From assembly GCA_035461245.1 (NCBI GenBank), contig DATHVP010000115.1:6619-70618 (forward strand): a stretch of DNA of 64,000 bases, written 5' to 3'. The notes beneath the pieces were generated by a model, which saw only the letters and a program-made list of their open reading frames with translations, was not told where the DNA came from and searched no databases. Position numbers and translations under genes: made by a program. Position 1 is the first letter of the stretch. Every line of letters begins with the position of its first letter. This DNA comes from SH-MAG3 sp035461245. Lineage in GTDB: Bacteria > Gemmatimonadota > Gemmatimonadetes > Longimicrobiales > RSA9. Of the stretch, positions 30,612 through 39,847 are shown one piece after another.

Positions 30612-33332
30612 CTACGGCTGCCAGGACAGGCCCAGTGACATGCTCCGGCCGGAACGGTAGTACGTCCGCTGCAGTTCGCCCTGCTTCACCTCGTATGGCG
30701 AGTCGAGCAGGTTCTTCAGGTCCAGCTTGCCGTTCATGCCACCCGGTACCGGGAACCGGAGCGACACGTCCAGTGTCGGGCGAGGCTGTTCGACCATGTC
30801 CAGGACAGTCTGCCCTGAGGGCCGGGCATTGATGATCCGCTCGCCGACCACGTTGAACAGGACCGTGGCGCTGGTCCCGCCACCCGGCGCGGCCCACGTC
30901 ACCCCCGTGTTCACCACGTACGGCGCCTGCCCCGTCATGCGTCGCTTCGGATCGCCCTCCGTGCCCGTGGTCACCTCGCTCTTCATGAGTGTCGCGTTGG
31001 CGAACACTGACAGCACATCCAGCCGTTGCGCGATGAAGGACAGGTTGCGCATGGCCTCCACCTCGAGGCCGTAGTTCACCGCGCTTTCCGCGTTCTGGAA
31101 CCACAGCGAGTTCGTACCGGACCGGCCCTGGTAACGCGGCTCGATGGGATCCTGGAACCGCTTCGCGAACACTGCCACCGCCAGCATCTCGCCGGAGCGC
31201 GGATAGTGTTCCCACCGCACGTCGTAATTCTGGATCAGCGTGCGCCTCAGGTCCGGGTTGCCGCAGCGCTGCTCCTCACCCAGCCCGGCCCGGTAGCAGA
31301 TGGGTGCGATCTCCCGGTATTCGGGACGGGCGAGGGTCCGGGACGCCGAGATGCGGAGCTTCTGTGTTTCCGTCAGGTCGATGTTCAGCGCGGCGGAGGG
31401 CAGCACGTCGGTGAACGACGGGGTGGCCGTGCCTTCACTGCCGAGCACGTCCTGGTAGGCGACCTCCAGTTCCGATCGCTCGACCCGTGCACCACCCACG
31501 AACCCGATGCGCGGTGTCAGGGCCAGCTCCACCATGCCGAAGCCGGCAGCCAGGCGATCGGCCGCGCCGTAGTTTCCACCGGCGTTGAAGATGCCGAGCT
31601 CGAACAGGCGATCGTCGTCGGCGGTGTAGCGGCCATCGAAGATCTGCTCCGGCGACAGCTGCCAGCGCGGATCGTCCGCCGCCCACTCCCGGCTGCGAAT
31701 GGCGAAGCCCGTGTCATACGCATCGCGGTCAACAGCACGGTACAGCCCGCCGAACCGTAGTGCCGAACGGCCACTGCCCAGGTCCATGCGGTACTCGGCC
31801 GAACCTTCCAGTGCGCTCTCCGTCAGGCCGCCGTAGGCCCGGAACGCGCCCTCCTGGTTGTACCACGTCGGCTGGTCCGGGTCCAGCCAGGTCACGAACT
31901 CCGAGCGGTCGGGCTCCTGCCGTGACACCGCCGAGGTCGTGACGCCCCATTCGAGACGGTGGCCGCGGCTGAGCTGGTGCTGCATCTGGAGCTGGTGCGA
32001 GCGCACGGAGCGCTCCACATAGCGGAGCCTCTCGATGCGGATGTTGGTGCCGTGATTCTCGTAGAAGCCCGTCTCCAGCCGAGCCTCGTTGTCCATGGTT
32101 CGGTTGTAGCTGTTGTTCAGCGAGATCCGGCTGTGAGTACCCAGCAGCGCGCTCAGGTTGAGCAGCCCGCCGGCGAGTGCACTCTGCCGCCCCGTCACCC
32201 CCTGGTACCGATCCCCTTCCACATTCTCCCGCACACCGTCCAGATTCGCCTCATCAGCCAGCGAGTACGTCGCTGACAGCAGGTAGCCGACATCATGGCC
32301 CAGCACGGCGTCCGTGCCGCCCAGCGAGGCGCCCACCGAAGAGCCCGGCAGGCCCCGCCGGTCCTCCGCCGACCACGCGTTACGCATGGCGTCCACCATT
32401 GCGTTTGTCTGCGGCCCCGGCTGGGGCCGGCGCGTGTCCCGGACCACGTCGGGCAGCGCCCGCGGGCCCGTGGCACCGGCGTACCACTCGCCACCCGTAC
32501 GCGGCGCCATGGGCAGCAGCCGTCCCGTTGCCGCGCTGTTCACACTCTGTGAGACGGAGACCGTCAATTGACGCGTGCCCGGGTATTCCCGCGTCCGGAT
32601 GTCCACCTGCGCGCCGCTGAAATCGCCGGGCAGGTTCGGGGTAAAGGTCTTCGACGTCGTGATCTGCTGCAGCAGTCCCGCCGGGAACAGGTCCAGCGGG
32701 ACCATCTTCCGTTCCGGCTCGGGGCTCGGGATGCGGGCCCCGTTCAGAGACGTCGTCGTGTAGCGCTCGCCGAGCCCCCGCACGAACACGTACTTGCCAT
32801 CCTGCACCGTGACACCACTCACCCGCTGCACCGCCGCCGCCGCGTCGCCGTCGGGGCTGCGCGAGATCTGCTCCGACGAGATGGCGCTCAGGATACCCGC
32901 GGCATTGCGCTGCGCATCCAGCGCACGATTGACGCTCCCCCGCTCGGCGGACGCCGTCACTTCGATGGCCATGAGTTCCAGGGCCGCGGCGTCCAGTGAC
33001 ACATCCTGCTGCGTCGCCGCCCCTGCGTTCACGACCACCCCGGTCACCGTCTTGGCGGCGTAGCCGATGGTCTGCGCCACAATGGCGACCTCGCCAGTTG
33101 GCACGCTGCCCAGCGTGAACCTTCCGTCAATACCGGTTAATGTGCCGATGCCGGCGCCCGCCACCTCCACCATGACATTGGTCAGGCCCGCGCCCGTCTG
33201 GGCGTCAACGACCCGGCCCACAATGCGTCCTGTATCCTGCGCCGCCGTCGGCGACGCCACCGTCGCTGCGATGGCCGCCACGCCCGCCAGCGAGATCGCG
33301 CGCAGCCAGGTTCCCATCCAGTTGATTGTCAT
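30612..33332 (-). CDS. TonB-dependent outer-membrane receptor, probably phosphate-regulated
   Basis: The 906-residue precursor has a signal peptide (MTINWMGTWLRAISLAG, cleavage after TAAQ), then a carboxypeptidase-regulatory-like domain (GRIVGRVVDAQTGAGLTNVM). The plug starts near NAAGILSAISSEQISRSPDG and contains YVFVRGLGERYTTTSLNGAR, followed by a 22-strand-type barrel with IRISASRTLARPEYREIAP. It ends in RSMSLGLSWQP. The TonB box is not obvious. ATG 33332 is chosen because upstream in-frame sequence is non-homologous. An 11-bp-phased PHO-like repeat lies 89 bp upstream, linking it to the adjacent phoBR/pst genes. It may import an organophosphorus or other bulky phosphorus source; the ligand is not shown. 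Confidence 0.88.
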   Translation of the reverse strand: MTINWMGTWLRAISLAGVAAIAATVASPTAAQDTGRIVGRVVDAQTGAGLTNVMVEVAGAGIGTLTGIDGRFTLGSVPTGEVAIVAQTIGYAAKTVTGVVVNAGAATQQDVSLDAAALELMAIEVTASAERGSVNRALDAQRNAAGILSAISSEQISRSPDGDAAAAVQRVSGVTVQDGKYVFVRGLGERYTTTSLNGARIPSPEPERKMVPLDLFPAGLLQQITTSKTFTPNLPGDFSGAQVDIRTREYPGTRQLTVSVSQSVNSAATGRLLPMAPRTGGEWYAGATGPRALPDVVRDTRRPQPGPQTNAMVDAMRNAWSAEDRRGLPGSSVGASLGGTDAVLGHDVGYLLSATYSLADEANLDGVRENVEGDRYQGVTGRQSALAGGLLNLSALLGTHSRISLNNSYNRTMDNEARLETGFYENHGTNIRIERLRYVERSVRSHQLQMQHQLSRGHRLEWGVTTSAVSRQEPDRSEFVTWLDPDQPTWYNQEGAFRAYGGLTESALEGSAEYRMDLGSGRSALRFGGLYRAVDRDAYDTGFAIRSREWAADDPRWQLSPEQIFDGRYTADDDRLFELGIFNAGGNYGAADRLAAGFGMVELALTPRIGFVGGARVERSELEVAYQDVLGSEGTATPSFTDVLPSAALNIDLTETQKLRISASRTLARPEYREIAPICYRAGLGEEQRCGNPDLRRTLIQNYDVRWEHYPRSGEMLAVAVFAKRFQDPIEPRYQGRSGTNSLWFQNAESAVNYGLEVEAMRNLSFIAQRLDVLSVFANATLMKSEVTTGTEGDPKRRMTGQAPYVVNTGVTWAAPGGGTSATVLFNVVGERIINARPSGQTVLDMVEQPRPTLDVSLRFPVPGGMNGKLDLKNLLDSPYEVKQGELQRTYYRSGRSMSLGLSWQP

Positions 33333-33408
33333 TTGCCTTGCCAGTGTTGGAGACCTTCCCCGCCGCGCCCTGCACGGTGGCGCGAGCACGTTCAATCTGC
33401 GGCGGCTC

Positions 33409-33447
33409 GTTATCGGCCATCCCACGGGCCTGTAACGAACCCGTCAC
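33409..33447 (-). promoter_or_regulatory. Putative PHO box and -10 of the TonB receptor gene
   Basis: On the minus strand GTGACGGGTTC, GTTACAGGCCC and GTGGGATGGCC follow each other in exact 11-bp phase (plus-strand cores GTCAC 33443, GTAAC 33432, CCCAC 33421). GATAAC comes directly after at 33409-33414 as a -10 candidate. Confidence 0.65.
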
Positions 33448-33509
33448 ACCACCGACTGGCGCCGATGCCGTCCCGCGCGTAGACTCGGGCGCGGAACCCC
33501 AGGGGGCAT

Positions 33510-34850
33510 ATGGCAGAACGAACCAGCATCGACATCGACGAGCTCCGCGAGGTCTGGTGGGTCCTCGCCGTGGAGGAGCGGCTGGAGGGCTTCCGTCTGC
33601 TGGACGGCGAGGAGGCGGAGGAGTTCTTCTCCGACCTTACGCCCAGGGACCAGGCCGAACTGCTGCTGGCAGTGCAGCCCCGTGAGCGGCGGATCCTGTT
33701 GCGCGCCCTCGCCCCCGACGACGCCGTGGACCTGCTCCAGGAACTGGACGACGATGAGCGGCGCGCCATGCTGGAGCTGCTGGACAACGCGACCCGGCGC
33801 GAGGTCTCCGTTCTCATGGCCTACGAGGAGGATGAGGCCGGTGGCCTCATGTCCTCCCGGTTCGCCCGAGTCCGTCCTGACATGACCGTGGACCAGGCCG
33901 TCAGCTACCTCCGCAAGCAGGCCGTCGGCGGCGTCGAACTGGAGACCATCTACTACAGCTATGTCCTGGAGCCGGACCACCGGCTGGTGGGCATCGTCTC
34001 GTTCCGCGAACTCTTTGCCTCGCCCGGCGCCCGCCTCGTGCGCGACGTCATGCTCACCGAGTTCGTCGCCGTGCCCGAGGCCATGGACCAGGAGGAAGTC
34101 GCCCGCATCTTCGCCGAGTACGACGTGCTGGCCCTACCCGTTGTGGACGATGACGGACGGATGAAGGGTATCGTCACCGTGGACGACATCGTCGATGTCG
34201 TCGAGGAAGAAGCCACTGAGGACGCCCACAAGTTCGGCGGCCTGGCCGCCCTCGACCTGCCGTACCTGCGCACCGACTTCCTTGCCATCGTGAAGAAGCG
34301 CGCCGGCTGGCTCATCCTGCTGTTCCTCGGGGGCATGCTCACCGCCAACGCACTGGCCCAGTTCGAGGACAGCATCGCGCTGCTGCCGTTCCTCACCCTG
34401 TTCATACCGCTGATCATCGCCAGCGGCGGCAACTCAGGGTCCCAGGCCTCGACCCTCGTCATTCGCGCCATGGCCATGGACGAGGTACGCCTCAGGGACT
34501 GGTGGCGCGTCGCCCGGCGCGAGCTGGCCACCGGCCTGGCGCTGGGCACCGTACTCGGCGCCATCGGCTTTTTCCGCGTCGTGCTCTTCCCCGGCGAAAC
34601 GGCGGCCTACGGCCCCAACGCGGTACCGCTGTTCGGCGTCACCATCGCCGTCAGCCTGCTGGGCGTCGTGCTCTTCGGCACCCTGGTCGGGTCCATGCTC
34701 CCGTTCGTCCTGCGCAAGGCCGGGCTCGACCCGGCCAGCGCCTCCGCGCCACTCGTCGCGACACTCGTGGACGTGAGCGGACTCATTATCTATTTCGTTA
34801 CGGCCGGCGTCATGCTGCGGGAGATCCTGCGAGGCATGGGCGGCGGCTGA
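33510..34850 (+). CDS. mgtE: Magnesium transporter MgtE
   Basis: The 446-residue protein has the full MgtE layout: an N-terminal superhelical domain (EEAEEFFSDLTPRDQAELLL), two CBS domains (about 130-250, with GIVSFRELFASP and GIVTVDDIVDVVEEEATED), and a five-helix membrane domain with the pore motif IIASGGNSGSQASTLVIRAM. The acidic N and CBS domains sense cytosolic Mg2+ and close the pore. It is divergent from the TonB receptor gene. AGGGGG precedes ATG 33510 closely. No Mg2+ riboswitch is evident in the short leader. Confidence 0.95.
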   Translation: MAERTSIDIDELREVWWVLAVEERLEGFRLLDGEEAEEFFSDLTPRDQAELLLAVQPRERRILLRALAPDDAVDLLQELDDDERRAMLELLDNATRREVSVLMAYEEDEAGGLMSSRFARVRPDMTVDQAVSYLRKQAVGGVELETIYYSYVLEPDHRLVGIVSFRELFASPGARLVRDVMLTEFVAVPEAMDQEEVARIFAEYDVLALPVVDDDGRMKGIVTVDDIVDVVEEEATEDAHKFGGLAALDLPYLRTDFLAIVKKRAGWLILLFLGGMLTANALAQFEDSIALLPFLTLFIPLIIASGGNSGSQASTLVIRAMAMDEVRLRDWWRVARRELATGLALGTVLGAIGFFRVVLFPGETAAYGPNAVPLFGVTIAVSLLGVVLFGTLVGSMLPFVLRKAGLDPASASAPLVATLVDVSGLIIYFVTAGVMLREILRGMGGG

Positions 34851-34935
34851 GCAGCGCTGCGCTCTTCACCGTTGCGGGGCGGGTGATGAATGGGCGGTGA
34901 TGATGACCGGGCGAACGCAATGCCGCCCGGGGCTC

Positions 34936-36189
34936 TCACGCGTCGGCTGATGCCGCGGCGTGTTCCGCGCACGCGGCGCGGATCTCGTCCTCGGTCAGGA
35001 CCTGCGACGTCCTCTTCGCCAACGCGAACACGTGCTCGGCCAGGCCCTCGTCCGAGGCGTCGTACCCGTGCTCGGCCAGCCAGTGCTTCACGTTGGACAT
35101 GCCGCTGACGTGGCTGATGTCGATGCGCTGCTCCAGGCCGAACATGTCGGCGGGCACGCCCGAATAGACACGGTCCACCAGCCAGTCATCGCCCTTCTGC
35201 TTGGCCTTGATGATGGCCGCGGCGTGCACTCCCGTCCCCGTCCGGAACGCGTCCTCGCCGAAGCACGGGTAACTGGGGGCAATGGGGACGCCCGTCGCCC
35301 TGGAGACGGCGTGCACGTAATCCGGCAGCTTCGACAGATCTACCTCGTGCATCCCCAGCAGCTTGAGGTTCACGAGCAGCAGGTCCATCTCCGTGTTGCC
35401 CACACGTTCGCCGATACCCAGCGCGGTGCCGTGCACCCGGTTCACGCCCGCCTCAATGGCCGCCAGCGTATTGGCGAGCCCGAGGCCCCGGTCCCGGTGC
35501 CCATGCCAGTCCACGGCGATGTCCCGGCCAGTGGGCGCAATGACCTCCTGGCGGATGAAGCGCACGAGCTGACGCACGCCTGCGGGCGTTGCGTGGCCCA
35601 CGGTATCGGCCAGGCATATCCGGGTTGCGCCGCACTCGATGGCGAGGGTGTAGAGGGCCTTCAGCGTCTCGGGCCTGGCCCGGGTCGTGTCCTCCGTCAC
35701 GTACATCACCCGCAGACCCTCGCCGGTGGCAAAGCGTACGGCGTCCTCCGTGGCCTTCAGCATCCGGTCCAGCGTCCAGTCCTCGGCGTACTGGCGGATG
35801 GGCGAGGACCCGATGAACGTGCACGCCTCGATGGGCACGCCGGTCTGGTGCGTGACACGGGCGATGGGCTCGATGTCCGCCCGGACCGTGCGAGCGGCAC
35901 AGTTGGCCGTGATGGGCAGCCGGTTATCCGCAATCTCCCGGGCCAGGGCCAGGACGTCCGCCTCGGCCCGGGGCCCGGCGCCGGGCAGGCCGATGTCCGC
36001 GGTATGGATGCCCAGCTCGCACATCAGGTTGAGAATACGGATCTTGTCGGCGACGGACGGGTCCGTCACGGACGGGCACTGGAGGCCGTCCCGCAGCGTC
36101 TCGTCATCGAGCTCGACAGGTGGCAGCGTGCGGTAGTCCACAGCGTCGCCAGCCGAATTCCAGTCGTGGATCAGGTCCTGGTGGGGCAT
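34936..36189 (-). CDS. 2-isopropylmalate/homocitrate synthase-like enzyme
   Basis: The 417-residue TIM-barrel lyase of the HMGL-like family shows the metal/acetyl-CoA motif VELDDETLRDGLQCP, then CTFIGSSPIRQYAEDWTLDR, DTVGHATPAGVRQLVRF, the HxH metal pair in VDWHGHRDRGLGLANT and GERVGNTEMDLLLVNL. The carboxy part (about 300-400) is the short subdomain region. It lacks the long allosteric LeuA dimer domain, so it is nearer homocitrate synthase/NifV or short LeuA-like enzymes. The product cannot be decided by eye. ATG 36189 (MPHQDLIHDWNS) is chosen because the upstream extension has no homology. It is transcribed alone, divergent from the M20 peptidase gene. Confidence 0.82.
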   Translation of the reverse strand: MPHQDLIHDWNSAGDAVDYRTLPPVELDDETLRDGLQCPSVTDPSVADKIRILNLMCELGIHTADIGLPGAGPRAEADVLALAREIADNRLPITANCAARTVRADIEPIARVTHQTGVPIEACTFIGSSPIRQYAEDWTLDRMLKATEDAVRFATGEGLRVMYVTEDTTRARPETLKALYTLAIECGATRICLADTVGHATPAGVRQLVRFIRQEVIAPTGRDIAVDWHGHRDRGLGLANTLAAIEAGVNRVHGTALGIGERVGNTEMDLLLVNLKLLGMHEVDLSKLPDYVHAVSRATGVPIAPSYPCFGEDAFRTGTGVHAAAIIKAKQKGDDWLVDRVYSGVPADMFGLEQRIDISHVSGMSNVKHWLAEHGYDASDEGLAEHVFALAKRTSQVLTEDEIRAACAEHAAASADA

Positions 36190-36295
36190 CAAACCTCGCA
36201 CGGGAAGGCAGTCTGTCGCATTATGGACACCTTTCGGCGACCTTGTCAAACATGGCAACGACCGCACTGGCAGCGCTGGCACAGGGGGCCGCAGG

Positions 36296-37495
36296 ATGAG
36301 GGAAGAACTGGTATACAGCGACGTGACGGAGGTCGCGGCGTCGCCCGCGTTCGTCACGGCCCGCGCGAATATTCACGGGACCGATGCCGACACGGTCGCC
36401 GACATGCGGGCGGTCACCGCCATTGCGGCGCCCACCGGTGCCGAGGGTGAACGCGCCCGCTGGCTGGCAGAGCGCCTGCGCGAACTGGGCCTGGCGCCTG
36501 CGCAGGACGCCGCGGGCAACGTGCTGGCGCTCACGCCCGCCGCCGATCCCGACGCCGCGCCCATCGCCATCGTGGCCCACCTGGATACGGTATTTTCTGC
36601 CGAAACCGATCTGACGTTGCGCGAGGACGGCAACCGCCTGCAGGCCCCCGGCATTTCCGACAATGGCCGAGGCCTGGCGGGCATGCTTGCGGTGGCGCGA
36701 GCCCTTCGCGCGGCCGACTGGCCCGTCCGGGCGCCGCTGCTGCTGGTGGGCACCGTGGCGGAAGAAGGCGCCGGCGACCTGCGGGGCGCCAAGCACTTCG
36801 TCGGGGAGTGGGGCGATCGGCTGGGCGCGTTCATCGCCCTCGACGGCGCCGGCGCAGATCGTATCATCAGCACCGGCGTGGGTTCGCGCCGGCTGCGTGT
36901 CACATACGCGGCCCGGGGCGGCCACTCCTGGTCCGACTGGGGCACACCCAACGCCATTCACGCCGCAGGCCGCGCCATTGCCGAACTGTGCGACCTGGAC
37001 CTGCCCGCGGAGCCGCGTACAACGCTGACCGTCGCCCGAATGGGCGGCGGCATCAGCATCAATGCCATTCCCGCAGACGCCTGGCTTGAAATCGACCTCC
37101 GCAGCGAGCAGCACGAACCACTGCGGGACCTGGAAACCAGGGCACGGGACGTCCTGCAGCGGGCGGCCGCGGCGGAGTCCACGGACAGCGAACAGGTTGA
37201 ATGCGAGATCGCGGTGTTCGGTGACCGACCTGCAGGCCTGACGCCGGCCCGGCATCCGCTGATCCGCCTCTGCCAGGCCGCCACACGCGCCATCGGCCGC
37301 ACGCCGGAACTGACCAGCTCCAGCACGGACGCCAATGTCGCCCTGGCCGCGGGTATCCCGGCCGTGGCCATTGGCGCCGGCGGCGAGGCCGGCGGCATGC
37401 ACACCACCTCGGAATGGTATGACAACGAGGAGGGCGCCCTCGGCATCGAGCGCGCCCTCCTCATCATCCTGTGTGCTGCCGGGCTGGCGAACTGA
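36296..37495 (+). CDS. M20-family metallopeptidase
   Basis: The 399-residue protein is of the ArgE/DapE/PepT group: IVAHLDTVFSAETD (first zinc His and Asp), SDNGRGLAGML (bridging Asp), VAEEGAGDLRG (catalytic and zinc Glu), IALDGAGAD (zinc Asp) and GEAGGMHTTSEWYD (last zinc His). A dimerisation lid sits in between, starting RLRVTYAARGGHSWSDW. It probably hydrolyses di/tripeptides or an acylated amino acid in the cytoplasm. The ATG at 36296 lies 106 bp from the divergent synthase gene. Confidence 0.88.
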   Translation: MREELVYSDVTEVAASPAFVTARANIHGTDADTVADMRAVTAIAAPTGAEGERARWLAERLRELGLAPAQDAAGNVLALTPAADPDAAPIAIVAHLDTVFSAETDLTLREDGNRLQAPGISDNGRGLAGMLAVARALRAADWPVRAPLLLVGTVAEEGAGDLRGAKHFVGEWGDRLGAFIALDGAGADRIISTGVGSRRLRVTYAARGGHSWSDWGTPNAIHAAGRAIAELCDLDLPAEPRTTLTVARMGGGISINAIPADAWLEIDLRSEQHEPLRDLETRARDVLQRAAAAESTDSEQVECEIAVFGDRPAGLTPARHPLIRLCQAATRAIGRTPELTSSSTDANVALAAGIPAVAIGAGGEAGGMHTTSEWYDNEEGALGIERALLIILCAAGLAN

Positions 37496-37510
37496 GCATC
37501 CGCCCGGCTG

Positions 37511-38506
37511 TCAGCTGTCGGCCTCCACCTGGGCGTTATCGCCGATGGAGACGACGCCGCGCACGCCGCGGAGCACAACGTCATCACCCACCATCGAGTC
37601 GTGCAGCTCGGCGCCGTCCAGCTCCGTGTTCCGGCCGACGATGGTGTTCCGCAGCTTCGCGCCGCGAATCCGACTGCCGCCTTCCACAGTCACGTTCGGG
37701 CCGATCTCCGAGTCCTCGATGGTCACGCCTTCGGCGATGCGGACGGGCGGCACGATGCGCGTATTGCGACAGCCGTCCGGCTGCCGGTCCCGGCCCGTCT
37801 CAAGCAGATGCCTGTTCGTGTCCAGCAGCGTCTCGAGCTGGCCGCAGTCGTACCAGCCGTCCACCTCCTCGACGCGGATCTTCGCGCCATGGTCGATCAT
37901 GTACTGGAACGCATCCGTCAGGTAGTACTCGCCCGACTTGCCCTTCGGCCCGCTCATCGTCTCGCTGATGCCCTTGAACAGCAGCTTCCAGTCGCGAATG
38001 TAGTAGAGCCCGATGTTCGCCAGCTTCGAGATGGGGTCCGTCGGCTTCTCGACAATGCGCTTCATGTTGCCATCATCATCCGTGATGATGACGCCGAAGC
38101 GCTGGTAATCCTCCACCTCCTTCGCCCAGATGACACCCGCCAGGTCCTCCGGCAGGCGCTTCACCAGGGAGAGGTCGGCGTCGAACAGCGTGTCCACGAA
38201 TATGATGAGGACGTCGCTGTCGATGTATGGCTCCGCCAGCTGCACGGCGCCCGCAGTGCCGTTCTGCTCGGGCTGCTCCACGAATTGCGCAGTGAACTGC
38301 GGGTACTCCGTCCGTACGTAATTCTCGATCTTGTCCTTGAGGTAGCCGGTGATGAAGACGGCCTCGTCCACGCCCAGCTCGAGGAGGTCGTCGAGGATGT
38401 AGCTCATGACCGGTCGGCCGCCCACGCGGAGCAACGGCTTTGGCGTCGTGTGTGTATGCGGCCGGAGGCGCGTGCCCTTGCCGGCCAGGGGGATAATGAC
38501 TTTCAC
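37511..38506 (-). CDS. Sugar-phosphate nucleotidyltransferase with beta-helix tail
   Basis: The 331-residue enzyme begins KVIIPLAGKGTRLRPHTHTT, the G-x-G-T-R-L-x-P nucleotide site of RmlA/GlmU/ManC-type pyrophosphorylases. It has the metal Asp in LIIFVDTLFDADLS and the product loop ADIGLYYIRDW-like segment ANIGLYYIRDWKLL. The last 80 residues (GVTIEDSEIGPNVTVEGGSR) are hexapeptide repeats of a left-handed beta-helix. GTG 38506 is the start since homology begins there. It makes an NDP-sugar for surface polysaccharide; the sugar is unknown. Confidence 0.88.
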   Translation of the reverse strand: MKVIIPLAGKGTRLRPHTHTTPKPLLRVGGRPVMSYILDDLLELGVDEAVFITGYLKDKIENYVRTEYPQFTAQFVEQPEQNGTAGAVQLAEPYIDSDVLIIFVDTLFDADLSLVKRLPEDLAGVIWAKEVEDYQRFGVIITDDDGNMKRIVEKPTDPISKLANIGLYYIRDWKLLFKGISETMSGPKGKSGEYYLTDAFQYMIDHGAKIRVEEVDGWYDCGQLETLLDTNRHLLETGRDRQPDGCRNTRIVPPVRIAEGVTIEDSEIGPNVTVEGGSRIRGAKLRNTIVGRNTELDGAELHDSMVGDDVVLRGVRGVVSIGDNAQVEADS

Positions 38507-38741
38507 GTGGCTTCCCGTGCTCGGTTCAGGGAGGTGAGGGAACGGCGCGCCGCCCACCAGCGTAACAGTGCCATACAAGGAGCAGCCTTCCAGCGGCTCC
38601 CGTGTCACCTCCTGTGGCGATGGTGGCGCGAAGATAGCAAATCCCGAGCCCGGAGCAACACGGGCGGTACGGCCCGTGCCTGTGCGAGCAACCCTCGCGG
38701 CGGGCCGCCCGCCTGCATAGCTTGACTGACGAGGAGGTCAG

Positions 38742-39452
38742 ATGCGTACTCTCATTGCTGCTGCATTGATGCTGGTCCCGGCGGCCGCCGGCGCACAGGT
38801 TGCCCCGCCGCAGGAGCAGCCACGGACGCTGTCGGTCAGTGCCGTGGGCACCGTGGAGATGGAGCCCGAGCAGGGCGTCGTGCTGCTGGCGGTGGAAAGC
38901 GAGGCGACCACGGCGCAGGAGGCAGCGGCTGCCAACGCCCAGCGCATGGCCCAGCTCATGGCGGCGCTGCGCCAGGCCGGCGTGGCCGACCGCCAGGTGC
39001 GGACCACGTCCTATGAGTTGCGCCCCGAGTATTCCCGGGAGCCGCGCGGCCAGGAGCCGCCGCGCATCACCAGTTACCGCGCCATCAACATGGTGCAGGT
39101 CACGGTGGATACGGTGGCCCGCATGGGCGGCATCATAGACCGCGCCATCTCCAGCGGCGCGAACCGCGTGGCGAACATCCACTTCCAGCTGCGTGACCCG
39201 CAGGCGGCACACGTGGAGGCTCTGGCCGTTGCCATGCGTAACGCGCGGCGCCAGGCGGAAGCCATCGCCGCCGCCGCGGGCGAGCGCCTGGGCCCGCCCA
39301 TGTCCATCAACACGGGCGGCTATTCGCCGGCTCCGCCGCCCATGCCGTATGGCCGGGCCGAGATGGCGGCCATGGACGTTGCCACACCCGTGGAGGGTGG
39401 CACCCTGACGGTCACGGCCCACGTCAACGTCGTGTACCGACTGCCGGACTGA
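38742..39452 (+). CDS. Periplasmic SIMPL-domain (DUF541) protein
   Basis: The 236-residue precursor has a signal peptide ending AAAGAQ. The mature part follows the SIMPL pattern: LSVSAVGTVEMEPEQGVVLL, VRTTSYELRPEYS, ITSYRAINMVQVTVDTV and ARRQAEAIAAAAGERLGPPM. The family is linked to outer-membrane or oxidative stress, without known chemistry. GAGGAGG stands just before ATG 38742. It is the first gene of a run with DUF1499, amidohydrolase and Lon-like genes. Confidence 0.9.
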   Translation: MRTLIAAALMLVPAAAGAQVAPPQEQPRTLSVSAVGTVEMEPEQGVVLLAVESEATTAQEAAAANAQRMAQLMAALRQAGVADRQVRTTSYELRPEYSREPRGQEPPRITSYRAINMVQVTVDTVARMGGIIDRAISSGANRVANIHFQLRDPQAAHVEALAVAMRNARRQAEAIAAAAGERLGPPMSINTGGYSPAPPPMPYGRAEMAAMDVATPVEGGTLTVTAHVNVVYRLPD

Positions 39453-39847
39453 TGACGGAGCCCCGTCACGCCCGCGCCGCAACGGACCCCGAGGCCGCGG
39501 ACCCCGTACTTCGGGACCGGCTCTGGGCGATTCCGTTCGACAGCGTATGGCAGGCCGCGTACCGACTGGCCAATGGCGGGCTGCGCGGCTGGAAGATCGC
39601 CAGTGCCGACGATCATGAAGGTTTCATCGAGGCCACTGTCCAGGGGCTCGGCAGCTGGGTCCACGATGTCCGCATCGAGATCGGCCTGGACGCTGACGGC
39701 CAGACCTACGCCCGCGCCGTGATCTCGGCGCGGGCCGCCGGCACCGACCTGGGCCGGGCCCGACGACGGCTCCGCCGCTTCCTGAAGGCGCTGGACCGGG
39801 CAGTCGCACGGATGCCCCGGCCGGGGCTGGCCGGGCGCGACGCGTAA
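39452..39847 (+). CDS. DUF1499-family protein
   Basis: The 131-residue protein contains VWQAAYRLANGGLRGWKIAS, a strand region EATVQGLGSWVHDVRIEIGL, and RAAGTDLGRARRRLRRFLKA near the end, matching DUF1499. The start overlaps the SIMPL stop (TGATG). No catalytic motif is known for the family. Confidence 0.7.
   Translation: MTEPRHARAATDPEAADPVLRDRLWAIPFDSVWQAAYRLANGGLRGWKIASADDHEGFIEATVQGLGSWVHDVRIEIGLDADGQTYARAVISARAAGTDLGRARRRLRRFLKALDRAVARMPRPGLAGRDA

Noticed and set aside
33333..33509. Mg2+ (M-box or ykoK) riboswitch before mgtE
   Set aside because: The leader is short and shows none of the conserved paired blocks; it instead carries the PHO-like box of the divergent gene.
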